In this document: positions 1-7,123 of the stretch, one piece after another
How the letters are laid out: each line of letters begins with the position of its first letter
Position numbering within the stretch: the first letter of the stretch is position 1
Assembly: GCA_049966775.1 (NCBI GenBank)
Contig: JBMFTZ010000008.1
Coordinates: 1-26,453 of the forward strand
Length of the DNA stretch: 26,453 nt
DNA from: JAKAWW01 sp049966775
GTDB lineage: Archaea; Micrarchaeota; Micrarchaeia; Micrarchaeales; Micrarchaeaceae
Direction of reading: 5' to 3'
The notes under the pieces: model-generated
Seen by the model: the letters and a program-made list of their open reading frames with translations, nothing else
Databases searched by the model: none
Told to the model about the DNA's origin: nothing
Translations under genes and position numbers: made by a program

Positions 1-47
1 TGCGCCCAAACCTCTAGTATTTTATCTTTTAACTCATATATTTCCAT
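1..47 (-). CDS. N-terminus of an unidentified leftward gene (partial)
   Basis: An open frame starts at an ATG at 47 and runs off the left edge; only 15 residues (MEIYELKDKILEVWA) are visible. A purine-rich GGAG lies 9 bases before the ATG, a reasonable ribosome site. That site sits in the 3' arm of a strong inverted repeat (55-104), so translation may depend on opening a hairpin. A TATA-like stretch at 171-180 could drive it. The product cannot be identified from so few residues. Confidence 0.5.
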   Translation of the reverse strand, partial: MEIYELKDKILEVWA

Positions 48-54
48 TGTATCT

Positions 55-104
55 GTCTCCTGGCAAGATGACCAACACGCTAATTACGTGTTGGATCAGG
101 AGAC
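55..104 (-). promoter_or_regulatory. Leader hairpin covering a ribosome site
   Basis: Two nested perfect inverted repeats are seen. The outer arms are GTCTCCTG (55-62) and CAGGAGAC (97-104). The inner arms are CCAACACG (72-79) and CGTGTTGG (87-94), with a 7-base loop. The internal loop is asymmetric, 9 bases against 2. Read on the minus strand, the outer 3' arm contains the GGAG that precedes the ATG at 47, so the folded leader would hide it. Regulation of translation is an inference; a protein-binding DNA operator is the alternative. Confidence 0.55.
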
Positions 105-112
105 TCAACACT

Positions 113-173
113 ATACCTTTGCGACGACAAAAGAGAAGAGAAAACCCCAATAGATAGTTATGCACAAAGGTAT
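113..173. repeat. Separated 9-bp inverted repeat
   Basis: ATACCTTTG at 113-121 is the exact reverse complement of CAAAGGTAT at 165-173, with 43 bases between. It lies between the leftward partial gene and the end of the ferritin-like gene. It may be an operator pair or part of the transcript leader; no function is visible. Confidence 0.4.
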
Positions 174-219
174 TTAATTTGTCAACTTCCTATTTGTCTA
201 CTGCTGGTGCTTTCAATTT

Positions 220-1107
220 TTACTTTTTGCTCGGCTTTTTGTCTGGCAATTTCTTCAACGCTTCAAGCTCTTTATTAGGATCAACCGCTATCCCAAGCTC
301 TTTAAGCGTTTGAAACGGGTAAACTATCGCAATGTCCCTTAATAGCTTAATCTCTTCAACGATACCCGCTTCCTTGGCTATCGACATGTTGAAGTCTATC
401 GTTTTGAGCACTTTTGCCGCTATCTCCCTAGTTATTGCCAGCGTCTCGCTCTCCGGTATCCGCTTTTGCTGTATCACGCGCTTGGCTTCTTCAAAGCCCC
501 ATTGCGAAAAGTGCTCAGTTTCAGAAAAGACCTTTCCAAACGCGCGCATATATTCAGGGGATACAGCATAGAACACCCTGTATAATATAAGGCCGAACGC
601 TTTGGCGTATGAATCCCTGAGTACGATGTTCACTGCGATAAGCCTCTTCTGCCATGTGTCGAGCGAGCTGATATATTCGAACAGCTCGTTTATGCGTGCA
701 TCCGGCTCGCTGATTTTGTATCCCAGCCCTTCGATGAGGTTCTTTATAGCGACAGAGTGCCTTGCTTCCTCTTTTGACAGTTCGCTCGCGTATTGCGCAT
801 ATCTCGGGTCGTAGCCTACTGGCAAGGTGGCCCATCTCTTCGCTATCCTGGCCATCATGTCCTGCTCGTAGAATATCGCATTGAGCACCTTGATAAGGGA
901 GCCGAGCTTGAGCCGCAGCCCGTTCGGCAGCACCACGTACCCGTTTGTTACCGCTCCCTTCTTGCGCTTGGTTTCCACAAAGCTCATTGCAAATTTTACT
1001 GTCTTGAGCGGATTGCGCCTTGCGTACTTCATGGCGTACGGTGCTATCCATGCGGGTATGCCGTACTTGTTGAACACCTCACTTATTATGCTACTAGCGC
1101 TTTTCAT
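220..1107 (-). CDS. Ferritin-like superfamily protein, putative diiron protein
   Basis: The product is about 295 residues and mostly helical. Numbered from the upstream TTG at 1122, candidate metal ligands are Glu86, an ExxH in EEARH (Glu119, His122), Asp170 and a second ExxH in SETEH (Glu201, His204). This spacing of Glu and ExxH helices is typical of the ferritin-like diiron fold, which includes oxygenases, peroxidases and rubrerythrin relatives. There is no rubredoxin domain, and the C-terminal tail is Lys-rich (DKKPSKK). I chose the ATG at 1107 because GTGGTAAGG precedes it; the TTG at 1122 adds five residues. A TATA box at 1141-1151 gives it its own promoter. The fold is fairly likely; the reaction is unknown. 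Confidence 0.6.
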   Translation of the reverse strand: MKSASSIISEVFNKYGIPAWIAPYAMKYARRNPLKTVKFAMSFVETKRKKGAVTNGYVVLPNGLRLKLGSLIKVLNAIFYEQDMMARIAKRWATLPVGYDPRYAQYASELSKEEARHSVAIKNLIEGLGYKISEPDARINELFEYISSLDTWQKRLIAVNIVLRDSYAKAFGLILYRVFYAVSPEYMRAFGKVFSETEHFSQWGFEEAKRVIQQKRIPESETLAITREIAAKVLKTIDFNMSIAKEAGIVEEIKLLRDIAIVYPFQTLKELGIAVDPNKELEALKKLPDKKPSKK

Positions 1108-1140
1108 CCTTACCACTATCAAGCATTATGGCAGGGCATT

Positions 1141-1151
1141 TATTTATAATT
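1141..1151 (-). promoter_or_regulatory. TATA box of the ferritin-like gene
   Basis: The minus strand reads ATTATAAATAA, centred about 24 bases before the TTG at 1122 and 39 before the ATG at 1107. This predicts a very short leader. It separates this gene from the upstream ABC operon. Confidence 0.5.
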
Positions 1152-1176
1152 TATTGCCACTGAGCGCGCACCCTTT

Positions 1177-2775
1177 TTACCTCTTCTGGCCCTTGCCCTT
1201 TGCTTTGACCTTCCTGCTCGCATAAAATGCGAACAGCGCCACCACAATGATGGCAACTGCTATGCCCACTACGGTGCTGTCATAGCCCCCTGAGCCACGC
1301 GTCACAGTGGCAAAGTAATTTTCCGAAGTCGAAAACTCCTGGTTTGAACTGCCGTTGGGCTGCCTCCATTGCTCATATATGGTTACGGGGTAAGAGCCGC
1401 TGTTTGCCTGCGTGTCGATGCTCACATAGAATGTGGCGTTAGCGCCTTGTCCTGGCGCCATGCTGCTTATGTACACATTCGGAGTGACCGGCGTAATTGG
1501 ATATACGGTTTGCAGCGATAGCGAGACTTGCTGGGCCTCTTCGTTGCCTATGTTTACGATGTGGAATACTACTGGTACATATGCGGCTCCTGGCTTAAGC
1601 GCCCCGTATTCCGCAGTTATGTTGAAATCCGCCTCGCCCTGCAAGCTTATCGGCAGATATACAAGCTTTGTGGTTGCGTTTCGGTAGTTCGCGCTCTCGT
1701 ATTTTATGCTGACCGGCAGGCTGTACTGGCTTCCGTTGAGCTCTCTGTTCGCGCTTATGTAAAGAGGCTCGACCTGCGAAGCGCCAGCCGCAAGCTGGCT
1801 TATGTAGAAGTTTGACACGCTCCCAAAGCTGATCGCGCTCGTGTTGTAAAAGCCAACGCTCACGTTCCTGGCAAGCCCTTCCCCAGTGTTCTCAATCGCT
1901 ATCTGCAGTGTCTGATTGCTTCCGGCGTAAAGGTTTTGCGGCGTAGCGCCCTGTATGGTTGCGATCACATCTGGCTTTTCCACTACCACGTTGAGCATTA
2001 TGCTATCATTCTTTTTCACTATGGCTCCGAACTGGTTGGTATAGGCTACTGTTGCGTTCAGCGCGTAAGTGCCGCTTGTTATGTCCTGGGAAGGCTGCAG
2101 CATGGCCGAGAACTGGCCCATATCACTAGCGGGCATATTGCCAAGATTAAATACCATCGGTCCGACAATCTCTAGCGCCGCAGAACTATGCAGCGTGACA
2201 CTCACGTTTTGTGCGAGGCCGCTACCACCATTTTCTGCCCCGAATGCAAGGTCGAATTCCTGGCCTGGCGTAATCTGCGCAGGGCTTGCGCTCAACCCTA
2301 TGTTTGGTACGCCGTATACATAGAAGCTTATCGGCATTACCGATTGCGCTGGCACGCTCACGCTTGTGGTGCCCTCGTTCTGTGAGCTTTCATAACTTGC
2401 TACAACGTCTATCGTATACTCTCCGGATGGCGTTGTTGAAGGCACATGGAACGTGTATTTGAAGCTGTTGTAGCCTATGCCGCCGTAGAGCCCGGTGCCT
2501 ATCGCATCTATTAAGAACGTATATGTCGGGGAAACGTTTATCAGCGGGCTTTGCGAGGTGAGCTGCAGGTTCACATTATTAAGGTTGTTTGAATAGCTGT
2601 TGTAAAGCTGGAACGTGATCGTAGCGTTGCTTCCCGACATGACTGGTTGCGGGTAGATCCCAACGTTGACAAGCGAGAGCGCGCCGTTCGCGCTGCCGGT
2701 CGCCTGCGCAGCAGCCATCTGAGACGCCAGTGCCACCAGCACTGGAATGATCCATATTATGTTTTTCATTTTCAT
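1177..2775 (-). CDS. Membrane-anchored surface protein with CARDB/COG1361-like repeats
   Basis: About 532 residues. An N-terminal signal peptide (KMKNIIWIIPVLVALASQ) is followed by roughly 430 residues of beta-rich, Asn/Ser/Thr-rich repeats. Elements such as 'NTGEGLARNVSV', 'NGGSGLAQNVSV' and 'NIGNEEAQQVSL' recur and match the Ig-like CARDB/COG1361 pattern. Near the C-terminus is one membrane helix (VVGIAVAIIVVALFAFY) and a basic tail, so the repeats face outside. Many N-x-S/T sites could be glycosylated. It is the last gene of the PadR-ATPase-permease operon, starting within 12 bases of the permease stop, and may be the transporter's outer partner (inference). The ATG at 2775 follows GTGGTAAGT; a GTG at 2784 is also in frame. 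Confidence 0.75.
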   Translation of the reverse strand: MKMKNIIWIIPVLVALASQMAAAQATGSANGALSLVNVGIYPQPVMSGSNATITFQLYNSYSNNLNNVNLQLTSQSPLINVSPTYTFLIDAIGTGLYGGIGYNSFKYTFHVPSTTPSGEYTIDVVASYESSQNEGTTSVSVPAQSVMPISFYVYGVPNIGLSASPAQITPGQEFDLAFGAENGGSGLAQNVSVTLHSSAALEIVGPMVFNLGNMPASDMGQFSAMLQPSQDITSGTYALNATVAYTNQFGAIVKKNDSIMLNVVVEKPDVIATIQGATPQNLYAGSNQTLQIAIENTGEGLARNVSVGFYNTSAISFGSVSNFYISQLAAGASQVEPLYISANRELNGSQYSLPVSIKYESANYRNATTKLVYLPISLQGEADFNITAEYGALKPGAAYVPVVFHIVNIGNEEAQQVSLSLQTVYPITPVTPNVYISSMAPGQGANATFYVSIDTQANSGSYPVTIYEQWRQPNGSSNQEFSTSENYFATVTRGSGGYDSTVVGIAVAIIVVALFAFYASRKVKAKGKGQKR

Positions 2776-2784
2776 ACTTACCAC

Positions 2785-3903
2785 TCACTGAAGCGTGTTT
2801 TTAAGAGTCCTAAAGCTCAAAAATATCATTATCGCAGCAAATGCGCCCAAAATACTGAAATCGATTATTATGGACAAAGCGGGATAGAATCCATAAAGCA
2901 TCACGTCGCGTATACCGTTTGTGGCATATGTTAGCGGATCTATCTGACTGAGCGGATAGAGCCATGAAGGCAGCGAGCTTGTGGGAAAGAATGCTCCGGA
3001 TATGAACCACAATGGCAGTATCACCGCGTTGGTAAGTATTGAATATATTTCAATCTTCGGTATTCTAGTTGCCAAAAGCATTGAAAGTCCGCTAAAGCCC
3101 ATCGTAACCATTATCACCAGCGCATAAATCCATCCAAGGCCTGCTATGCCGCCAGCGAAAGTGGCACCGTCAAGAAGCCCGAGCACGAGCGCAATGGTCG
3201 CCGTGATAAGCGAGAGCACCACCGTGTAAAATATCTTGCTTGTTATGATTGTCCGCTTGTCTATCGGAGCGATCAGAAACGCCTTAAGGTTGCCCAGCTG
3301 CCTATCAGTTATTATTGACATGCCCCCGCCGAACATTGCGCCGAACACCGAAACCATTATTATTATGCCCGCTATCAAAAAGCTCTTGTAGCTTATGCTC
3401 GTGGCAAACGTTGGGTCGGCGAACACATTCGTAGGCGTCGCCATGGGCGTGTTCTGTGATATCGCCTCCCTGCTCAGCGGAGCATTGAATTGCTGCGCAA
3501 TCGATGTGATAGTCTGTATTGAAGAGCCAAGATTCACAAAGTTGTTGTTATAGTATAGATAAACGCTAGGCTCCCCATGCGGGAATGACTGCATTACAAC
3601 GACCACAACATATACGTTATTGTTTTTGAGCATCTGAATTGCTGATGCCTGGTTCGAAATGCCCATCACACGCAGGGAATGCGTTGCTTGCAGCGCGCTT
3701 ATGAACTGCATCGCCTCTGGGCTTGTGGCGTAGTTCACAACAGCAATGCTTGTCGTTGAAGAGCTCATTCCGCCAAGATTGCCAAGGAACAGTATCAGGG
3801 TGAGGGGGAAGATTATGGATCTGAGTATGTTCGCCTTTATATTGCTCCTGAAAATGAGCATCTCCCTCTTGAATAGCGCATACGTATCATTCCAGAAGTG
3901 CAT
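2785..3903 (-). CDS. ABC-2 type transporter permease
   Basis: A 372-residue membrane protein with the ABC-2 layout: one N-terminal helix (around residues 25-45), an extracytoplasmic loop of about 130 residues, then five or so helices in the C-terminal half. The region around 'GGGMSIITDRQLGNLKAFL' is typical of the coupling segment of ABC-2 permeases, and 'LWFISGAFFPTSSLPSWL' of the fifth helix. It starts 10 bases after the ATPase gene stops, at an ATG preceded by AAGGGTAATGGC. It should pair as a homodimer with the upstream ATPase to export an unknown substrate; drug, lipid or polymer export is known for this family. Confidence 0.85.
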   Translation of the reverse strand: MHFWNDTYALFKREMLIFRSNIKANILRSIIFPLTLILFLGNLGGMSSSTTSIAVVNYATSPEAMQFISALQATHSLRVMGISNQASAIQMLKNNNVYVVVVVMQSFPHGEPSVYLYYNNNFVNLGSSIQTITSIAQQFNAPLSREAISQNTPMATPTNVFADPTFATSISYKSFLIAGIIIMVSVFGAMFGGGMSIITDRQLGNLKAFLIAPIDKRTIITSKIFYTVVLSLITATIALVLGLLDGATFAGGIAGLGWIYALVIMVTMGFSGLSMLLATRIPKIEIYSILTNAVILPLWFISGAFFPTSSLPSWLYPLSQIDPLTYATNGIRDVMLYGFYPALSIIIDFSILGAFAAIMIFLSFRTLKNTLQ

Positions 3904-3913
3904 GCCATTACCC

Positions 3914-4897
3914 TTAGTGCCTGAACCTCATCTGAGTTCTTGGATTTTTCATCTCTCCTGTTTCGTCTCTAAGCGTGCTTCCTGTCAGCTTTATAAACAC
4001 GTCGTCAAGCGTGGGAAGGTGCATGCTTATCGCGAGCACTGGAACCTTCTCCTTGTCGAGAATATCCGCTATCTTCCTTATCGTTTCCAGCGGGTCCTTC
4101 CTTATGTTGGCGGTGACTTTGTCCCCCTTCGTAGTTGCGGCAACGCCGCTCACTTCCTTGACGATCTTCGAAACCTTTTCCGAATACCTTTCGTTTGTTA
4201 TTATCTCGAGTATATTTTCTCCTACAATTCTTTTTATTTCAGAATTGGTGCCCATTGCAATGATCTTGCCATGGTCTATTATTGCAAGCCTGTCGCAGAG
4301 CGCGTCAGCCTCTTCAAGATACTGCGTTGTCAATATTATGGTTATGCCCTTTTTGTGCAGGTCCTTTATATGCTCCCACATTTTAGACCTGTTCTGCACG
4401 TCAAGCCCTGTTGTGGGCTCGTCAAGTATGAGCAGCTTGGGTTCGTGTATAAGCGTTTTCACCAGCAGAAGCCTGCGCTGCATGCCCCCGGAAAACGTGC
4501 CTGCCTTATTTTCCGCGAAATCGGTGAGGTCTGCTTCTTTTAGCGCGTTCTCTATCCTCCCTTCTATTTTGTCTTCGTCTATATGGTAGAGCCTTGCAAA
4601 GAGCTCGAGGTTCTGTCTTGCGGTGAGATCCGCTTCCACAACGGTTTCCTGCGTCATCAGCCCTATCAGTTGCTTCAATTCCTTTCCGTGCCTGCTCATA
4701 TCTAGCTGGTCTATGTATATCTTGCCAGAAGTGGGCTTAAGAAGGCCGAGCATCAGGTTCAGTGTCGTGGTCTTTCCGGCGCCATTGGGCCCCAAAATGC
4801 CGAATATCTCCCCTTTCTTGACTTCGAAGCTTATGTTGTCGACCGCAGTGAAGTCACCGAATTTCTTAACAAGGTTATCAATCTCGACGAACTCCAT
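3914..4897 (-). CDS. ABC transporter ATP-binding protein, DrrA-like
   Basis: The 327-residue protein has a full set of ABC motifs: Walker A GPNGAGKTT (36-44), Q-loop Gln83, signature SGGMQ (136-140) and Walker B LLILDEP (155-161). After Walker B the sequence is LTTQYLEEAD, so the usual H-loop His is Gln, as is common in the DrrA subfamily of ABC-2 exporters. The C-terminal third (about 225-327) is the extra domain found in DrrA-like ATPases. It starts 2 bases after the PadR stop with GAGGGTATAAGC before the ATG. Its likely role is to energise the downstream permease. Confidence 0.9.
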   Translation of the reverse strand: MEFVEIDNLVKKFGDFTAVDNISFEVKKGEIFGILGPNGAGKTTTLNLMLGLLKPTSGKIYIDQLDMSRHGKELKQLIGLMTQETVVEADLTARQNLELFARLYHIDEDKIEGRIENALKEADLTDFAENKAGTFSGGMQRRLLLVKTLIHEPKLLILDEPTTGLDVQNRSKMWEHIKDLHKKGITIILTTQYLEEADALCDRLAIIDHGKIIAMGTNSEIKRIVGENILEIITNERYSEKVSKIVKEVSGVAATTKGDKVTANIRKDPLETIRKIADILDKEKVPVLAISMHLPTLDDVFIKLTGSTLRDETGEMKNPRTQMRFRH

Positions 4898-4899
4898 GC

Positions 4900-5271
4900 T
4901 TATACCCTCAATATCCTCTTTATGTTCCTTACTGCGCTTTCGAAGTTTTCCTTTATGCCCCTTATGCTTTTTCTGCCTTCGCTTGTGAGCGCATAGTAAT
5001 TCCTTATTTTGTTGCCCGCCCTTTTCTGTGAAACCTTTATGTAGCCGTCTTTGCTGAGCGCGCTTATCGCGTTGTATATGTCATTCTTGAGCTTTTTCTT
5101 GTCCTTGCAGAAGAATGTTATCTGCGGTAGTCCTTCTATGTCCTTGAGCAGCTTGTACGCGTATGTGTCCTCGCTGCTCACTTTTTTCAGTACGATGAAC
5201 TTTATGAGCATGTGCCTGAACTCGTTGTTCATATACCCGCTACGGTCTGCTGCATTGGTTTGGCTCTTCAT
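4900..5271 (-). CDS. PadR-family winged-helix regulator
   Basis: A 123-residue protein. Residues 18-95 fit the PadR winged helix: an N-terminal helix, 'YAYKLLKDIEGLPQITFF', a recognition helix around 'LKNDIYNAISALSKDGYI' and a wing ending 'RNYYALTSEGRKSI'. The last 25 residues form a helix probably used for dimerisation. It is the first gene of a four-gene operon with an ABC exporter, an arrangement in which PadR proteins usually repress their own operon and respond to the exported compound. The start at 5271 is preceded by TTGGGTAATAACT. An inverted repeat at 5333-5350 near the predicted transcription start is a candidate operator. Confidence 0.8.
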   Translation of the reverse strand: MKSQTNAADRSGYMNNEFRHMLIKFIVLKKVSSEDTYAYKLLKDIEGLPQITFFCKDKKKLKNDIYNAISALSKDGYIKVSQKRAGNKIRNYYALTSEGRKSIRGIKENFESAVRNIKRILRV

Positions 5272-5291
5272 AGTTATTACCCAATCAAGCC

Positions 5292-5301
5292 GCGTTAACG
5301 C
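5292..5301. repeat. 10-bp palindrome in the PadR leader
   Basis: GCGTTAACGC is a perfect palindrome about 20-30 bases before the PadR start codon and inside the predicted leader of about 60 bases. It could be a second operator or chance. Confidence 0.3.
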
Positions 5302-5332
5302 CGCGCCCTGCTAAATAGGTTTAAAATTAAAA

Positions 5333-5350
5333 TAGTTTGTTTTAAAACTA
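5333..5350. promoter_or_regulatory. Candidate PadR operator
   Basis: TAGTTT (5333-5338) and AAACTA (5345-5350) form a perfect 6-bp inverted repeat around a 6-base spacer, in an A+T-rich stretch with further TTTTAAAA-like symmetry. It lies between the TATA box (5353-5363) and the expected transcription start near 5333, a position where a bound repressor would block initiation. Confidence 0.4.
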
Positions 5351-5352
5351 AA

Positions 5353-5363
5353 AGTATTTATAC
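5353..5363 (-). promoter_or_regulatory. TATA box of the PadR-ABC operon
   Basis: The minus strand reads GGTATAAATAC, a good archaeal TATA box. Its distance to the ATG at 5271 (about 87 bases) implies a leader near 60 bases, unlike the leaderless genes elsewhere in the window. Confidence 0.5.
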
Positions 5364-5391
5364 CTTATCAAAGAATAGTGGCAGGATTATT

Positions 5392-6855
5392 TCAAATCCT
5401 GCCCTGCTCCTTCGTATATAGCACAATGCCGCCAAAAGGCCTTGTCAGCTGCCCTACGCGGATGCCGTAAATAGCTCTGACGCCAGTCTTATCCGCCAGC
5501 TCAACAAGCCTCTGTGTTATTATCCCGTCAAAAACAATAGTCCTAACGTTTAAGGAATCCTGTACTGATTGTATAAGCTCTCTTATAGGTATCTCTTTAA
5601 GCAGGTTTCCAGCGCTGTCGTAGAGCCTGCCGCGCAGTGTGTTGTGCAGCTCGGTAAGCGAATCGACATATTTCTGCTGCACTTCCGGCCCTTTGCTTAT
5701 TGTAGGTATAGACTCAACCCCGGATCCGATCTCAGCGGCATCCCCTTCATCAATCTGCTTTATCCCTAGCTCTGCCCGATGCGCGACCATGGGCTCATTA
5801 TTTTCTGTTTCCTCGCTTGCAGGTACGGGCGCTTTGCTGGCCGCGCTATTTGGCTCATAAAGCTTTTTTGTTATTGCCGCTGGGCTAAGCACCTCTGGTT
5901 CTTGTACGTGTTGTTGCTCCCGCTGTGCGTACTGGTTTGTCTGGGGCTCATGCACTGGTTCACGTGTCCTATCCTGCCTGTACTGCCTGTTGTTGGAATT
6001 GTTTCGGTTTTCGGCCTCTCTCTCCTTTGAAAGGAACTGCTCCGTAGGCAGCCGCGACCTAAGTGATTTTATTATATCCTTTCTTGTCAGTTCCTCGACC
6101 TCCTTGCCACTGGGTGCCTTGGCGATGTAATCTACGTCGCATGCGCTCAATATACCCTTGATTATCATATCACCGCCGCGGTCTCCATCAACGAATAGCG
6201 TCGTGTCTTTCGATTTTGTCAGCTCAACTATCGTTTTCGGTATGCTACCGGTAGCCCCGCCAATTGCTATGCAGTTGGTTATATCGTTTTTGAGCAGGTT
6301 TATAACGTCAGCCCTGCCTTCTACTAGAACTATCTCGTCATTCGATGCGATGTCGGGTCCAGCGGGCAGGTTCTCTGGTCCGTATGTGCCCACCGTGCTG
6401 GCTTTCACATCAGTTTCAACCAGTTCGCTGAGCTCCTTGCTGTCTGGTATTTCTGTTGTGATAAGGGTCTTAAGCAGCTCTTTTGCCCTGTTTATTACCT
6501 TCTTCCTCTTCTCGTTTCGTGTATCCTCTATTTTCTCCACTTTGAGGGATGTGTCAAACGGGCCGACCCTGTCTACAGATTCTATAGCTGCAGCAAGTAT
6601 GCAGGTTTCGACCCTGCCAAGAGACGAAGGGAGGTAAAGCTTCCCATAAGTCTTGTTCTGGGTAGTAGCCGATTCTATCTCTATACGCCCTATCTTTCCG
6701 CTTTTTTGCAGTTCGCGCAGGTCAAGGGCGCCGCCAAGCAGGCCTTCTGTCTGTCCAAAAACCGCTCCTATTATGTCAGGCTTCTCGACTAGCCCGGCTA
6801 TCTCAAATCTGCATATTACCATATACTTTACTATGTCAATGTAAGTCTTTGCCAT
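5392..6855 (-). CDS. dnaG: Archaeal DnaG primase-like protein
   Basis: A 487-residue protein with the archaeal DnaG layout. The N-terminal domain (1-165) has conserved 'LLGGALDLRELQKSGKIGRI' and 'VETCILAAAIESVDRVGPF'. A TOPRIM domain (about 173-250) carries the catalytic Glu in VLVEGRAD (Glu179) and DxD in FVDGDRGG (Asp223, Asp225). A long Gln/Asn/Arg/Glu/Pro-rich linker (about 280-385) leads to a C-terminal domain ending 'RPFGGIVLYTKEQGRI'. Family members act as RNA primase and are also found bound to the archaeal exosome. The ATG at 6855 follows GAGTGATTTG; a TTG one codon earlier is less likely. It appears to be transcribed alone. Confidence 0.92.
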   Translation of the reverse strand: MAKTYIDIVKYMVICRFEIAGLVEKPDIIGAVFGQTEGLLGGALDLRELQKSGKIGRIEIESATTQNKTYGKLYLPSSLGRVETCILAAAIESVDRVGPFDTSLKVEKIEDTRNEKRKKVINRAKELLKTLITTEIPDSKELSELVETDVKASTVGTYGPENLPAGPDIASNDEIVLVEGRADVINLLKNDITNCIAIGGATGSIPKTIVELTKSKDTTLFVDGDRGGDMIIKGILSACDVDYIAKAPSGKEVEELTRKDIIKSLRSRLPTEQFLSKEREAENRNNSNNRQYRQDRTREPVHEPQTNQYAQREQQHVQEPEVLSPAAITKKLYEPNSAASKAPVPASEETENNEPMVAHRAELGIKQIDEGDAAEIGSGVESIPTISKGPEVQQKYVDSLTELHNTLRGRLYDSAGNLLKEIPIRELIQSVQDSLNVRTIVFDGIITQRLVELADKTGVRAIYGIRVGQLTRPFGGIVLYTKEQGRI

Positions 6856-6858
6856 CAA

Positions 6859-7123
6859 ATCACTCTATGTTAATATGGCAATGGCTATAGGAGAAGATTG
6901 CTGCTTTTAGCTTTCCAAGCATTGAGCGCCTAGGCGCACGTGAGCAAATAATACGCTTATACCACAAGCATAATTGAAAGCCATAAAGTATAACCTCTTA
7001 CCTATCCATTGCTTCAATATTATTTGCATGTATAAAAATAAAAAGGTATCGTATTTATTTAAATTTTCAACACCCCCTATGAAAGCATCTGGCAGTAATG
7101 AGGCACGCGCCACAGCGAATGAC
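6859..7123. other. Intergenic region between dnaG and the aminopeptidase gene
   Basis: The 265 bases hold the dnaG upstream region and the 3' side of the aminopeptidase gene. Seen here are a 12-bp perfect palindrome GCGCCTAGGCGC (6926-6937), an A+T-rich block at 7030-7065 with several TATA-like motifs, and a leftward 40-codon open frame (6907-7029). The frame's ATG lies about 28 bases after a TATA-like sequence. No recognisable RNA gene was found. Confidence 0.4.

Noticed and set aside
554..1051. A 165-codon leftward frame overlapping the ferritin-like gene
   Set aside because: Same strand, different frame, with a composition unlike a folded protein; the overlapping frame has the conserved ExxH motifs.
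3746..4543. A 265-codon rightward open frame
   Set aside because: It lies antisense across the permease and ATPase genes, whose motifs are clear, and its translation has no family features.
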